From Candidatus Saccharimonadota bacterium (GTDB lineage: Bacteria; Eremiobacterota; Xenobia; Xenobiales; Xenobiaceae), in NCBI GenBank assembly GCA_004554425.1, contig SFMI01000001.1, forward strand, positions 1 through 56,447: 56,447 nucleotides of DNA, written 5' to 3'. Made by a program: the position numbers and the translations under genes. The notes under the pieces were generated by a model. It saw only the letters and a list, made by a program, of their open reading frames with translations, was not told the origin of the DNA and made no database searches. Every line of letters starts with the position of its first letter. Positions within the stretch are counted from its first letter, which is position 1. Below are positions 25,031 through 33,478 of the stretch, one piece after another.

Positions 25031-25996
25031 TTGACTAACATACCAGAATCTCAAGTTGTCGATTTAGAGCATTTTTTAGCTGAAGAAGAATTGCAGATTC
25101 CCGAAGTCGGCTCTGTAGAGTGGAAACAAAATATCGCTAAGCCGGAATGGCTTAAAGTGCGCACACGCACTACTACTTCTTACGGCGCCGTAAATAGTAC
25201 GCTCAAAAAGCAAACTTTACATACCGTTTGCCAAGAAGCGCGTTGCCCCAATATCTCCGAATGTTGGAGTTGTGGTACTGCTACTTTTATGATTTTGGGC
25301 AGCATTTGTACTAGAGGTTGCGCCTATTGTGCTGTAACTAAAGGTCGGACGCTACCTCTGGAAGAGCAAGAAGCTGAGCGCGTAGCTCAGGCTGCCGCCG
25401 ATTTGAATATAAAATATGTAGTAATAACTTCCGTAACTCGCGACGATTTACCTGATGGTGGAGCAGCTCGTTTTGCCGAAGTTATTAAAGCTGTTAAAGC
25501 CGCCTCGCCGCAAACTAAAGTAGAGGTGCTTATACCCGATTTCGGCGGCAGCTTGGAAGCGCTGGATATCGTTTTGGCGGCCGAACCCAAAGTGCTCAAT
25601 CATAATGTGGAAACTGTGCCCAGACTTTATCCGCGTTTACGCTCTCGCGGTGATTATCGGCGTTGTTTGAATATTCTCCAGCATGCCAAAGAGTACGCTC
25701 AGCAACATGCTGCGGCCCAAATGATGACTAAGTCTGGACTTATGGTCGGTTTGGGAGAAAGCCATCGCGAAGTTTTACAAGTAATGGATGATTTGCGCAG
25801 TGTCGGTACCGATATTCTAACTATTGGACAGTATTTGCGACCAAGTTTGAAAAATGTTCCTGTTATGCGTTATCGCACTCCGGACGAATTTGCTTTCTAT
25901 CGCCAAGAAGGGCTTAAGCGTGGTTTTAAATATGTTGAATCTGCGCCTTTGGCCCGTTCATCTTATCATGCTCGCTCTCACTCAGAGTCTATATAG
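25031..25996 (+). CDS. lipA: Lipoyl synthase
   Basis: A 321-residue radical SAM enzyme with both lipoyl synthase cluster motifs: the auxiliary cluster CQEARCPNISECW and the SAM cluster CTRGCAYC. It inserts two sulfurs into protein-bound octanoyl groups to form lipoyl cofactor in the cytosol. RSSYHARS near the end carries the conserved C-terminal Arg-Ser-Ser. The start is TTG 25031 with GAAAGG upstream; no ATG lies before the conserved region. It follows lpdA, so cofactor synthesis and its user are cotranscribed. lipB/lplA is not in the window. Confidence 0.95.
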   Translation: MTNIPESQVVDLEHFLAEEELQIPEVGSVEWKQNIAKPEWLKVRTRTTTSYGAVNSTLKKQTLHTVCQEARCPNISECWSCGTATFMILGSICTRGCAYCAVTKGRTLPLEEQEAERVAQAAADLNIKYVVITSVTRDDLPDGGAARFAEVIKAVKAASPQTKVEVLIPDFGGSLEALDIVLAAEPKVLNHNVETVPRLYPRLRSRGDYRRCLNILQHAKEYAQQHAAAQMMTKSGLMVGLGESHREVLQVMDDLRSVGTDILTIGQYLRPSLKNVPVMRYRTPDEFAFYRQEGLKRGFKYVESAPLARSSYHARSHSESI

Positions 25997-26092
25997 CTTA
26001 CATTTGTGGCTTTAGCTTATAATAAAGCGGTTGTCTCCGACTAGCCAGGTTGCAAATAGCTTAAACAAGTTTAGTGAAAGGCAGGGTTAGCC

Positions 26093-29000
26093 ATGTTTCG
26101 GGTTTTGAAAAATATTTTTCGCAAAAAAAAGACTGCCCAGGCGGAGAATAGTGAATTTACCGACTACAAAGCGACAGAAGTTGGCTTTTCTGTCTTTCGC
26201 GAAGGTGATGGGGTAGCTTTCTGTTTGGATAATGAAACTAAACCGCTCTTCCGGGTTCACAATCTTATTTTAAGTAAGCCAGAAGTTTCGCAGCGGGAAC
26301 GGGCTGGTGCGCCTGCTTTTGTCTACAAATTCAGTGCCGATTTCTCAGTTGTTTGTCTAAAATCGGCAGCGGAAATCGATTTTTCTCAAATTGCAAAAAT
26401 CAAGAAAGCTGAACGCATTAAAGGATATGGCGGCCGACAAGGGCTTGATATTCAGGTATGCTTCGGATCCGAGTCGGTGCGTTATCTTGTCGAATTGGAT
26501 GAAGATTGCCAGGTTCTGGACTTCGCTGAAACTTGCTCTCATGAATCCAAAAGCATAAAAATACCTTCCGTTGCTCAAATGGTTAGTTTTTTAGAAACTG
26601 TCATTAAACCAAACCGCACGGTATTTGATTGCTTATCAGGACTAATACGCCATTCTGAAAGTAAGCATGTTGCGAAAGTTGTCAATTTCATCAAAGATAA
26701 CTTTGTCAATTGCCAAGAATTTTTAAACTGCGATATCGCCGCTTTGAGTGAAAGTCTGCGTAGTAAAGGTCTGCTTATTAACACCAATATTTTAGCCGCG
26801 ACTTGTCTCTTGGTCGACATTTTTACTAATGCGCTGACTGAGAATGAACTTAAGGACTATCTGGACAAAAAACAAGTTGTAAAAATTAGTTCTTTGGGAT
26901 ATCGAGCCGTTGAAGCATTTTTTGCTAAAAGTGAAACTGCTTCTCAAGATAAAGATATTGAAAAAGTTTGCTCTTTCCTGAGTGCAACTATGAAACAGCG
27001 CACTTTTCGCTCAGTAGTTTGTGATATAGCTGAAGATGGTGGCAGCGAAGAGACTGCTGTCGTTTTACATAAATTGTTGGAGATAGTGCCCGAAAAAGAA
27101 GAGCCAGCTTTTGAACAGTGTGCCCTCAGCTCATTGTTTGAAGCTTATGGCAAAAAAGTCACTCCAGGCACTCTGTCAGCTTTCTGTCTGTATGCCGATT
27201 TGAAAGCCAAAATCATTGATGAAGATCTTATAGAGCAATTTCTACCAGAGACTTATCTTAGCGAGCATTCTCTTTATTCCATGTTGAGTGTAGGACGCGC
27301 CTTCGGATTGAACTTAGTGGCCTTAACTTTAACAGGTGATAAATGCGAAGATACTTTGCATGATTTTAGCAAATTGCTTTCTCTTACTGATAAGGGAGCT
27401 TTAGCTTCTTTCTTGGATACTCAGAGTGGCTCGGCCAAAATTCTTTACGTAAAAGATAGCAAAGAATTACAAAAACTCTGTGCCGAAAATTATTCTTTTA
27501 GTGGTTGCATTATTATCGGTTTGCCTATTATAGAGAAAGTTTCCACTCTAGATATGTCGGTATTCTTACAAAAGGGATTGCCTCTTTTGGGTTGCTTTAT
27601 CGATGAAGAAAAAGAATTGCGCTGGGCAATATTTAATGCTAGTCAAGTTGGCGAAGTACCTTTTTCTGTAGTCGGACGCCATGGATTTATCGATGGATAT
27701 AAGGCTTATCGCTTCCATAATCGAGTTGTGGGCAGAATAGTAAAAGTTAGTGCCGAAAAATTGGTAGGCAAGGTTAATATTGCTGCATATTATAATGACG
27801 AAAGTGGAGCATGCTCTTATAGCTTTATTGCTAAGGCCGACACAGTCGAGAGTTTGACTGAGCCTAAAGATAGTAACTTGACTTTTGCCAGTAAAATTGC
27901 AGAATTCCCTCGCTTTAGGGGATTGCTGGGACGTGTCTATGAGAGCAATAAAGATATATTGGCCGGCTTAACACAAAATGAACCTGATGTTTATATTCCT
28001 TTAGAGGCCTGTTATAAGGGCAGTAAAGCGGCTCTTCTTGAAGATTGCTCTTTACTAAGTGTGGCTAAAGACAAAGATATTTTGGATATTTTGCGTCGTT
28101 TATTGAAGTCTGAAGAGTTTATTGTCTCTTTGGAGGGAGCGGTCGAGCGCTTTGGTTGCTGGCGCCTGTCCATTATTTTAGGCTCGGAAGGGAAGGAATT
28201 GCATGGCAATTTGCAATTGGCTCCCAAACTTATTGAAGCTCTGAAAATACCGTCTTTGAGCCCAATTGCATCTAGGTTAGTCATTTATGGCATTTTCAAT
28301 AAGCCAGGGACTATATTAAACTCTCAGCAAATTCTGTGGAATCCGTCTCAATTGCGTCGGCAAATTCAGAAAATGCTTTTTGCTATAATTGACGGTCGCT
28401 CCGAAACCGAAAAGGGGCTCGCCTGTCGCTTATTGACTTGTTCTGCTTTAACTTCGGTTAAAGACAGTTGCCAACAATCAATAGCTAAATTGAGAGCACT
28501 TTTAAATGATCAGCAATTGGGACAAGTTGCCTCCGAAGCATTGGCCGCGCTCTCTCTTTCTTTAGGCGCTCACTTCCCTGTTGAGGTCTCGTGTGAGGGG
28601 TGGGAACGTGCTGATATTGTCGATGCTTTAGAAGCCGAAGCTGCGGAAGAAGCTGCCGAAGGAGTGCGTCGTTGGTTAGACGATCCTGGCAAAGACTCAC
28701 AGGAAAGAACGTTGGAAGCTCCGGCTTTAGCTAACATTCGGGGCGAAGAGCCTAAAATCAGATTACTCGCCCGTTATATGCTCAAAGTAAATGATGCTTT
28801 CCAGCGTGAAACAATGGCTCAAACTCGTCCTTACTTAATTCTGCCTCCCAACTTTGCCAATGTACAGCGTCAAAAGTTAGTAGCCGCTTGGCATACTTTT
28901 TTGGCTGCTCGTAATTTATCGTTTAGCAACCATGAATATGGAATGAACTTATTTGATAGCTTTTGCAATTATTTGCCAAGCTATGAGAACACTTCCAACA

Positions 29001-29587
29001 ATGAAGTGGCAGTGCGTGAATTAGATATATTTCAATTGTCCGGCGCCCTTCGCTTGGAGCCTGGAGCCGATCCCTTCTTTATCAAACTAGCCTCTTTAAT
29101 CCCTCCGCCTGGATGTTCTGACGAATTTGAAGCGGCTTCCTTGCCAGTTATTTGTCGTTGCCCTTACGGTACTAAAGACGGAGACGCGGTTGATTTGGGC
29201 GCTTGTGAAGTGCTAAATATAGACAATGGAGAGTGGCTCTCTTTTGTTGATATTCGCTTCTGTATGGCTTTGCATCTAAGTGCTGAAAATCGTATTTTGT
29301 ATGAAACCTTGGGCCATATTTACTCTAAGGTAGTTAAAGCCAAACAAGCAGACTGCGGTTTTGAAGTAAGTTCAGAGCACCCAGAGGGCCTAATTTCCGC
29401 TGACAGTAAGGAAATTATTCCTCCTGATCAAAAGCGCAAACTTTGTCTTACTTTAGAAAATTTGGCAGCCAACTTAGCGGAAACTTTTGGCTTGAAGGAA
29501 GAACAGAGCGCTCAGGCTCTGACTATCCTTTTAGGGCTTAGAAAAAAGAGTCGTTACAAACTTCCTTCCTATCTTGAAAGTCGGTAG
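26093..29587 (+). CDS. Large (1164 aa) protein of unknown function
   Basis: I do not recognise this protein. It has no signal peptide and no clear transmembrane segment. It begins with a basic stretch (FRKKKTAQ), then mixed alpha/beta sequence with repeated Leu-rich helical segments that could be HEAT/TPR-like repeats (about residues 150-420). A Cys- and aromatic-containing region follows near 460-620. The C-terminal third has an Ala/Glu-rich run (VDALEAEAAEEAAEG) and ends in a helical tail. AAAGGCAGGG precedes ATG 26093, and a TATAAT at 26018-26023 may be its promoter -10. It stands alone between lipA and an orphan helical protein. Confidence 0.8.
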   Translation: MFRVLKNIFRKKKTAQAENSEFTDYKATEVGFSVFREGDGVAFCLDNETKPLFRVHNLILSKPEVSQRERAGAPAFVYKFSADFSVVCLKSAAEIDFSQIAKIKKAERIKGYGGRQGLDIQVCFGSESVRYLVELDEDCQVLDFAETCSHESKSIKIPSVAQMVSFLETVIKPNRTVFDCLSGLIRHSESKHVAKVVNFIKDNFVNCQEFLNCDIAALSESLRSKGLLINTNILAATCLLVDIFTNALTENELKDYLDKKQVVKISSLGYRAVEAFFAKSETASQDKDIEKVCSFLSATMKQRTFRSVVCDIAEDGGSEETAVVLHKLLEIVPEKEEPAFEQCALSSLFEAYGKKVTPGTLSAFCLYADLKAKIIDEDLIEQFLPETYLSEHSLYSMLSVGRAFGLNLVALTLTGDKCEDTLHDFSKLLSLTDKGALASFLDTQSGSAKILYVKDSKELQKLCAENYSFSGCIIIGLPIIEKVSTLDMSVFLQKGLPLLGCFIDEEKELRWAIFNASQVGEVPFSVVGRHGFIDGYKAYRFHNRVVGRIVKVSAEKLVGKVNIAAYYNDESGACSYSFIAKADTVESLTEPKDSNLTFASKIAEFPRFRGLLGRVYESNKDILAGLTQNEPDVYIPLEACYKGSKAALLEDCSLLSVAKDKDILDILRRLLKSEEFIVSLEGAVERFGCWRLSIILGSEGKELHGNLQLAPKLIEALKIPSLSPIASRLVIYGIFNKPGTILNSQQILWNPSQLRRQIQKMLFAIIDGRSETEKGLACRLLTCSALTSVKDSCQQSIAKLRALLNDQQLGQVASEALAALSLSLGAHFPVEVSCEGWERADIVDALEAEAAEEAAEGVRRWLDDPGKDSQERTLEAPALANIRGEEPKIRLLARYMLKVNDAFQRETMAQTRPYLILPPNFANVQRQKLVAAWHTFLAARNLSFSNHEYGMNLFDSFCNYLPSYENTSNNEVAVRELDIFQLSGALRLEPGADPFFIKLASLIPPPGCSDEFEAASLPVICRCPYGTKDGDAVDLGACEVLNIDNGEWLSFVDIRFCMALHLSAENRILYETLGHIYSKVVKAKQADCGFEVSSEHPEGLISADSKEIIPPDQKRKLCLTLENLAANLAETFGLKEEQSAQALTILLGLRKKSRYKLPSYLESR

Positions 29588-29646
29588 AAAAAGGCTTTTG
29601 GTCTATTGTGAATTGGAGATTTTCCTATAAAAAATTCTTCAGTTCG

Positions 29647-29675
29647 TTTACAAGCGCAGTACTTTTGGTGATAAT
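29647..29675 (+). promoter_or_regulatory. Sigma-70-like promoter for the next gene
   Basis: TTTACA (29647-29652) and GATAAT (29670-29675) with ideal 17-base spacing, about 40 bases upstream of ATG 29718. Confidence 0.5.
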
Positions 29676-29717
29676 AAGGGTAAGCCTATATTTTTGCTCC
29701 GTAAGGAGGATCTTTTC

Positions 29718-30629
29718 ATGAACGGAATTGGCAATTTAGCTAGCATTATGGGGAGCGGTTTTGCTTCTCTCACTTCCTTAGTTCAAGGCTTCGATAATGC
29801 CAACAAAGAGTGTGGTACTGGAGCCGGTGTAGACTATTCTTCCGCTATCAATGATTTACGCGAAAAATTAGAAGCTTGCGGAGTAGAAGTACCCGAAAAT
29901 ACTACCAATTCTTTTAGCGTTTTGGGCAATCAAGCCGAAATGCAGCAATCTATTTTAGATTTGAGCAAACTCGAAGAGAAAGAGAATAAGAGAGCTCAGA
30001 TCGAAATGGAAAGAGAAGCTGATAAAGTTGAACTGGCCAAGAGTGAGTATTTCTCAAAGAATAGTTATGCCGTAGACGATAATGGCAATCTAATCTTTGA
30101 AAATGGTCAGCCCAAAGTTCTTGAAGGTGTGCCCGAAGATTCTAAGAGCGCCGCTGCCCGTGCTGCTTACGAAAAGGAAGTTAAGTACCAGGCTCAGCTG
30201 GCCGCTTTGGACAAAGGTGAAGATTATACCAACATGCCTGCTAGCAAACAGCTCAGTGAGCTCTATTCTGATTACAATAAGATGAATGAGTATATGAACT
30301 CTGAAGATGGTCAAGCTAAGTTACAAGAACTTATGAAGCAAGCCAATATCGAGTCTCAAAATGCTAGCATCTCTGCTGACGCTGCTATTATGCGTCAGAC
30401 TTTGCCTCCGGCCCTTAAGGGTATGGCTGGCACCTACGAAAGCGCTTGCAAAGGCCACTTAGCCAATGCTCGCAACGTAGTGGCTAATAGCCCTGAACAG
30501 GCTGCTGTCAATGATTACAACAACCAAATGAAAATACAAATTGCTCAAATGCGCGAGCAAATGAATGCCAAAATTCAAAACTTCGAAGGTTACCAGTTAG
30601 ACGATCTTTCTATGGAGTATACTTTTTAG
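29718..30629 (+). CDS. Helical coiled-coil protein without signal peptide
   Basis: A 303-residue protein from ATG 29718, chosen because AAGGAGG lies 8 bases upstream; an in-frame TTG extension to 29694 is less likely. It begins MNGIGNLASIMGSGFASL, a small-residue amphipathic N terminus. It is then strongly helical, with a Lys/Glu-rich coiled coil at about residues 75-115 (KLEEKENKRAQIEMEREAD) and a C-terminal Gln/Met/Asn-rich helix. No known domain is visible. The layout recalls proteins exported by non-Sec routes, but this is inference only. It has its own promoter and a strong terminator. Confidence 0.7.
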   Translation: MNGIGNLASIMGSGFASLTSLVQGFDNANKECGTGAGVDYSSAINDLREKLEACGVEVPENTTNSFSVLGNQAEMQQSILDLSKLEEKENKRAQIEMEREADKVELAKSEYFSKNSYAVDDNGNLIFENGQPKVLEGVPEDSKSAAARAAYEKEVKYQAQLAALDKGEDYTNMPASKQLSELYSDYNKMNEYMNSEDGQAKLQELMKQANIESQNASISADAAIMRQTLPPALKGMAGTYESACKGHLANARNVVANSPEQAAVNDYNNQMKIQIAQMREQMNAKIQNFEGYQLDDLSMEYTF

Positions 30630-30708
30630 TTTTGGTTAGGCCCAGTCCTAAAAAGTATTCTATCTTTTTTAGGATTTGCGGGCAAGTTTTTTGCTTCCTT
30701 TGCCTAAT

Positions 30709-30748
30709 AAAGATGGCACTTTGTGCATGAACAAAGTGCCATCTTTTA
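30709..30748 (+). terminator. Rho-independent terminator
   Basis: A perfect 16-base-pair stem (30709-30724 with 30731-30746) followed by T-rich sequence, after the helical protein gene. Confidence 0.85.
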
Positions 30749-30829
30749 TTTCGTGGTCTTTTTTTTGTGCTACAATGGCAACCTACGCTGCATGTGTGGC
30801 CAAAATTTTTTGGGAGGAAAGAGATAAAT

Positions 30830-31456
30830 ATGGATGCTGCCTTTTGGTGGAGCTTTTTTCTCAGCTTCGGTATTTCAGCCTGTTGCGGAGTTCGTGCTGG
30901 ACTAAGTTTACTAGGCGTATCTGTTTTGGCCCACCTAGGTTGGCTTTTTCTCGATCCCAATTTCTATTTTATGGCCGATTGGCGCTTTATCGCCTTGGTC
31001 GTTTTGGCGGCAGCTATAGAAATTATTGTCGATAAGTTTAGAGTTTACGGTCATGTTCTGGATAGTTGTGGCTTGGTTTTACGCACCGCAATAGCTATTT
31101 GGTTGGCCGTTTCTATTATTACTTGCTCACATTGGGTGGGATTGGTTGTTTTAGGCGTCAGTGTCGGCGGTTTAACAGCTCTTCTGGTCAATTTAGCTAA
31201 GCCTCTAATGCGCCTTTGGCTAGTGGATTTGGCGCCTGGGGTCACTTCCATGGGCACCATGGTGTTGTCTTTGTTGGAAGATTTGGCTATTTGCATGCTT
31301 TTGGCTGCTATCTTCTGGTGCCCTTGGGTGGGATTGGTTTGCGGTATTTTAGCGATTCTGTGGGGACTTTTTGTTTTGGGACTTTTTATTAGGCAAGGAG
31401 GCAACTTGCCACGTTGGTATTGGAATAGGCTTACCTTGCAAGAAGTTGAACACTGA
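30830..31456 (+). CDS. DUF4126-type integral membrane protein
   Basis: A 208-residue protein with about five or six hydrophobic segments. GISACCGVRAGLSLLGVSVLA near the N terminus and the EIIVDK signature match DUF4126 family proteins, whose function is unknown. GGGAGG precedes ATG 30830; an in-frame extension from 30767 lacks a ribosome site and overlaps the terminator region. It is convergent, with a 20-base gap, to the anion permease gene. Confidence 0.75.
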   Translation: MDAAFWWSFFLSFGISACCGVRAGLSLLGVSVLAHLGWLFLDPNFYFMADWRFIALVVLAAAIEIIVDKFRVYGHVLDSCGLVLRTAIAIWLAVSIITCSHWVGLVVLGVSVGGLTALLVNLAKPLMRLWLVDLAPGVTSMGTMVLSLLEDLAICMLLAAIFWCPWVGLVCGILAILWGLFVLGLFIRQGGNLPRWYWNRLTLQEVEH

Positions 31457-31475
31457 ACGTGGTTAGGAAATAAAG

Positions 31476-32732
31476 CTAGAGCAAGCAAGAAGCTAAAAGC
31501 AAGAGTATAGCTAAAAAGGTGAAGTTTAAGACTGTAAAAGTATATAAATAAGCTTTACTATCGGCCTGGGCGCCATTGATATAAAGGCGGTAAGAAATAA
31601 GGCTGGCTAAGGAAGCTACTAAAGTACCTAAGCCCCCTAAGTTTACACCTAAAAGCAAAGCTACGCTCTGCTTGGTAAAAGGGGCCAGCATAACAGCCGC
31701 TGGCACGTTACTGATAATTTGTGAGAGCAAAGCGCTGGCAAATAATTCGCGTCCGGCCAATAAGTATTCGGCCCATTCTTTTACTTGCTCTACTTGGGCA
31801 GTGTTGCCTACAAATATAAAAAAGCAAACAAAAGTCAGCAAGAGTACGTAATCAAGATGTTTAAGCAACTCCCTATCGGCCGCTAAAAGCCAGATCAGTA
31901 TAAAGGATGCACAAAAATGGGCCGAGACTACTTTGGCTACCGTTAATAAACACAACGCCAAACAGAGAAAATATCGCAATAGTAAGGCTCTGTCCAATTT
32001 AGGCAATTCATTCTCGCAACTGTCGGATAGCATTGTTGACGACGTAACGAATTTAGCTTCAATAAACATAGATGCTTCAATTAAAGCCAAAGACACTAGG
32101 CTCCAAGGTATTGTTAAAGTCAAAAATTGTTTGAGACCTAAATTGTAAAAAGAGCAAAGAAAAATATTTTGCGGATTGCCTAAAGGTGTGACCATGCTGC
32201 CCAAATTGGCAGCTACAGTTTCCATAACGATGGTAAAAATTAGACGTTGCTTACTTGTTCCGCGCATTACTTGTAAAGTAAAAGGCACAAATACTATTAA
32301 GGCTACGTCATTGGTAATAAACATAGCCGAGAAGAAACATAGTAAGACTAAAAGGTTGGCTAAACACGCCTTAGAGCGGCAGTGACGGCGCAAATGAACA
32401 GCTAAATTTTGAAAGAAACCTACTCGTTGCAAACCTGCAGCTGTGGCCATAAGCGAAAAAAGCAATTCTAAAACGCGCAAGTCAATATAGCTTAGATATA
32501 GGCTCAAACTTGGCTTTGTAAAAAAAACGGAAATTGCTGCTGCCAAAGCCGCCAGACAAAAAACCAACTCTTTGTGAACAAAACGTATCGCCAAAGCTGT
32601 CGATGAGGGAGAGGGGCAAATTAAAAGTCTGCTAACCCAACGAGAGACTAAAAGTCGCCCCTGACTATCTTTAACGCAGAAAAGATCATGCAAATGGCGG
32701 AAAATTTTAATTTGTTTCGGTGAGGGTAGCAT
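31476..32732 (-). CDS. ArsB/CitM/NhaD-superfamily anion or ion permease
   Basis: A 418-residue polytopic membrane protein. ITNDVALIVFVPF and GSMVTPLGNPQNIF are the two signature re-entrant regions of the ion transporter superfamily that includes ArsB, CitMHS and SLC13 carriers; the second copy near the C terminus (LGVNLGGLGTLVASLASLIS) also fits. The substrate (arsenite, citrate/dicarboxylate, Na+) cannot be chosen. The first about 45 residues form a basic cytosolic extension. It is 11 bases after a small hypothetical gene and probably shares its transcript. Confidence 0.82.
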   Translation of the reverse strand: MLPSPKQIKIFRHLHDLFCVKDSQGRLLVSRWVSRLLICPSPSSTALAIRFVHKELVFCLAALAAAISVFFTKPSLSLYLSYIDLRVLELLFSLMATAAGLQRVGFFQNLAVHLRRHCRSKACLANLLVLLCFFSAMFITNDVALIVFVPFTLQVMRGTSKQRLIFTIVMETVAANLGSMVTPLGNPQNIFLCSFYNLGLKQFLTLTIPWSLVSLALIEASMFIEAKFVTSSTMLSDSCENELPKLDRALLLRYFLCLALCLLTVAKVVSAHFCASFILIWLLAADRELLKHLDYVLLLTFVCFFIFVGNTAQVEQVKEWAEYLLAGRELFASALLSQIISNVPAAVMLAPFTKQSVALLLGVNLGGLGTLVASLASLISYRLYINGAQADSKAYLYTFTVLNFTFLAILLLLASCLL

Positions 32733-32743
32733 CTTTTTGGGAC

Positions 32744-33208
32744 TTATTGTGGCTTAGAAGAACTGTTTTTGTTAAATCTATTGGTTAGCAATTTACGAAT
32801 TTGACCTAACCAATCACTTAAAGATAAACAAGGCCGATCTGGCCGGTGAGGAAACCAAGTATGGCCATTTAATTCTGGAGCGACTTTTAAGCCGCCGCGT
32901 CGCATAATTAACCAACGGCTGCAACGAGGAGCAAAACGCAACTGGAGCCACTCTTTGCGGACACCATTTACCAACCAAGTAAGAGTAAAAAAGTTGTCTT
33001 TTACTTTTATTTGCCACTCCCGATCGGCTAATTCTCTATTTAGATAGCTCATAATTAAATTGGCAAAAAATTGTTGCATGATCGGATCAAGCTTAGCTTG
33101 TCGCAAACAAGCAATTCCAGCTTGGCCTGCAATTGTGTAGGCTTGCTCTTCTGTTGCCGAATTAAAATGGGGTATAGATTGATAACTTTTCTCTGCCTGT
33201 TGACTCAT
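32744..33208 (-). CDS. Hypothetical protein, basic, Trp/Arg-rich
   Basis: A 154-residue basic protein of no recognised family. It has no signal peptide or membrane segment. The central part is rich in Trp, Arg and Leu (LTWLVNGVRKEWLQLRF, RCSRWLIMRRGG), which suggests a small alpha+beta domain. It lies 11 bases upstream of the permease gene in the same direction and diverges from valS. Confidence 0.55.
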   Translation of the reverse strand: MSQQAEKSYQSIPHFNSATEEQAYTIAGQAGIACLRQAKLDPIMQQFFANLIMSYLNRELADREWQIKVKDNFFTLTWLVNGVRKEWLQLRFAPRCSRWLIMRRGGLKVAPELNGHTWFPHRPDRPCLSLSDWLGQIRKLLTNRFNKNSSSKPQ

Positions 33209-33478
33209 AGCGGCCGAATACTTTCCGCGACTTTCTAGATCTTTCCTTTATCGTCTCTATTTAGCCTTAATTGCAGCCTAAAAATGATTATAACCACAAC
33301 TTTTTAGGTAGTTAAAAACCATGAATTTTAGCTTTAGTGCTTAAAATGTTCAAAAAGTAACTTAATGTAACAAGGAACTGCAGGCCGAAGTTCAAAAGTT
33401 TGCTTCCTTGAAGACAGAAAGATTTTCGGCTCTTAATTGAGCATGTAGTCAATACCTTTTGGAGGCTTATTCTTTAAT

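Noticed and set aside
33209..33478. T-box leader upstream of valS
   Set aside because: No T-box sequence or specifier-loop pattern is visible; only a weak GCCGAA/TTCGGC pairing.
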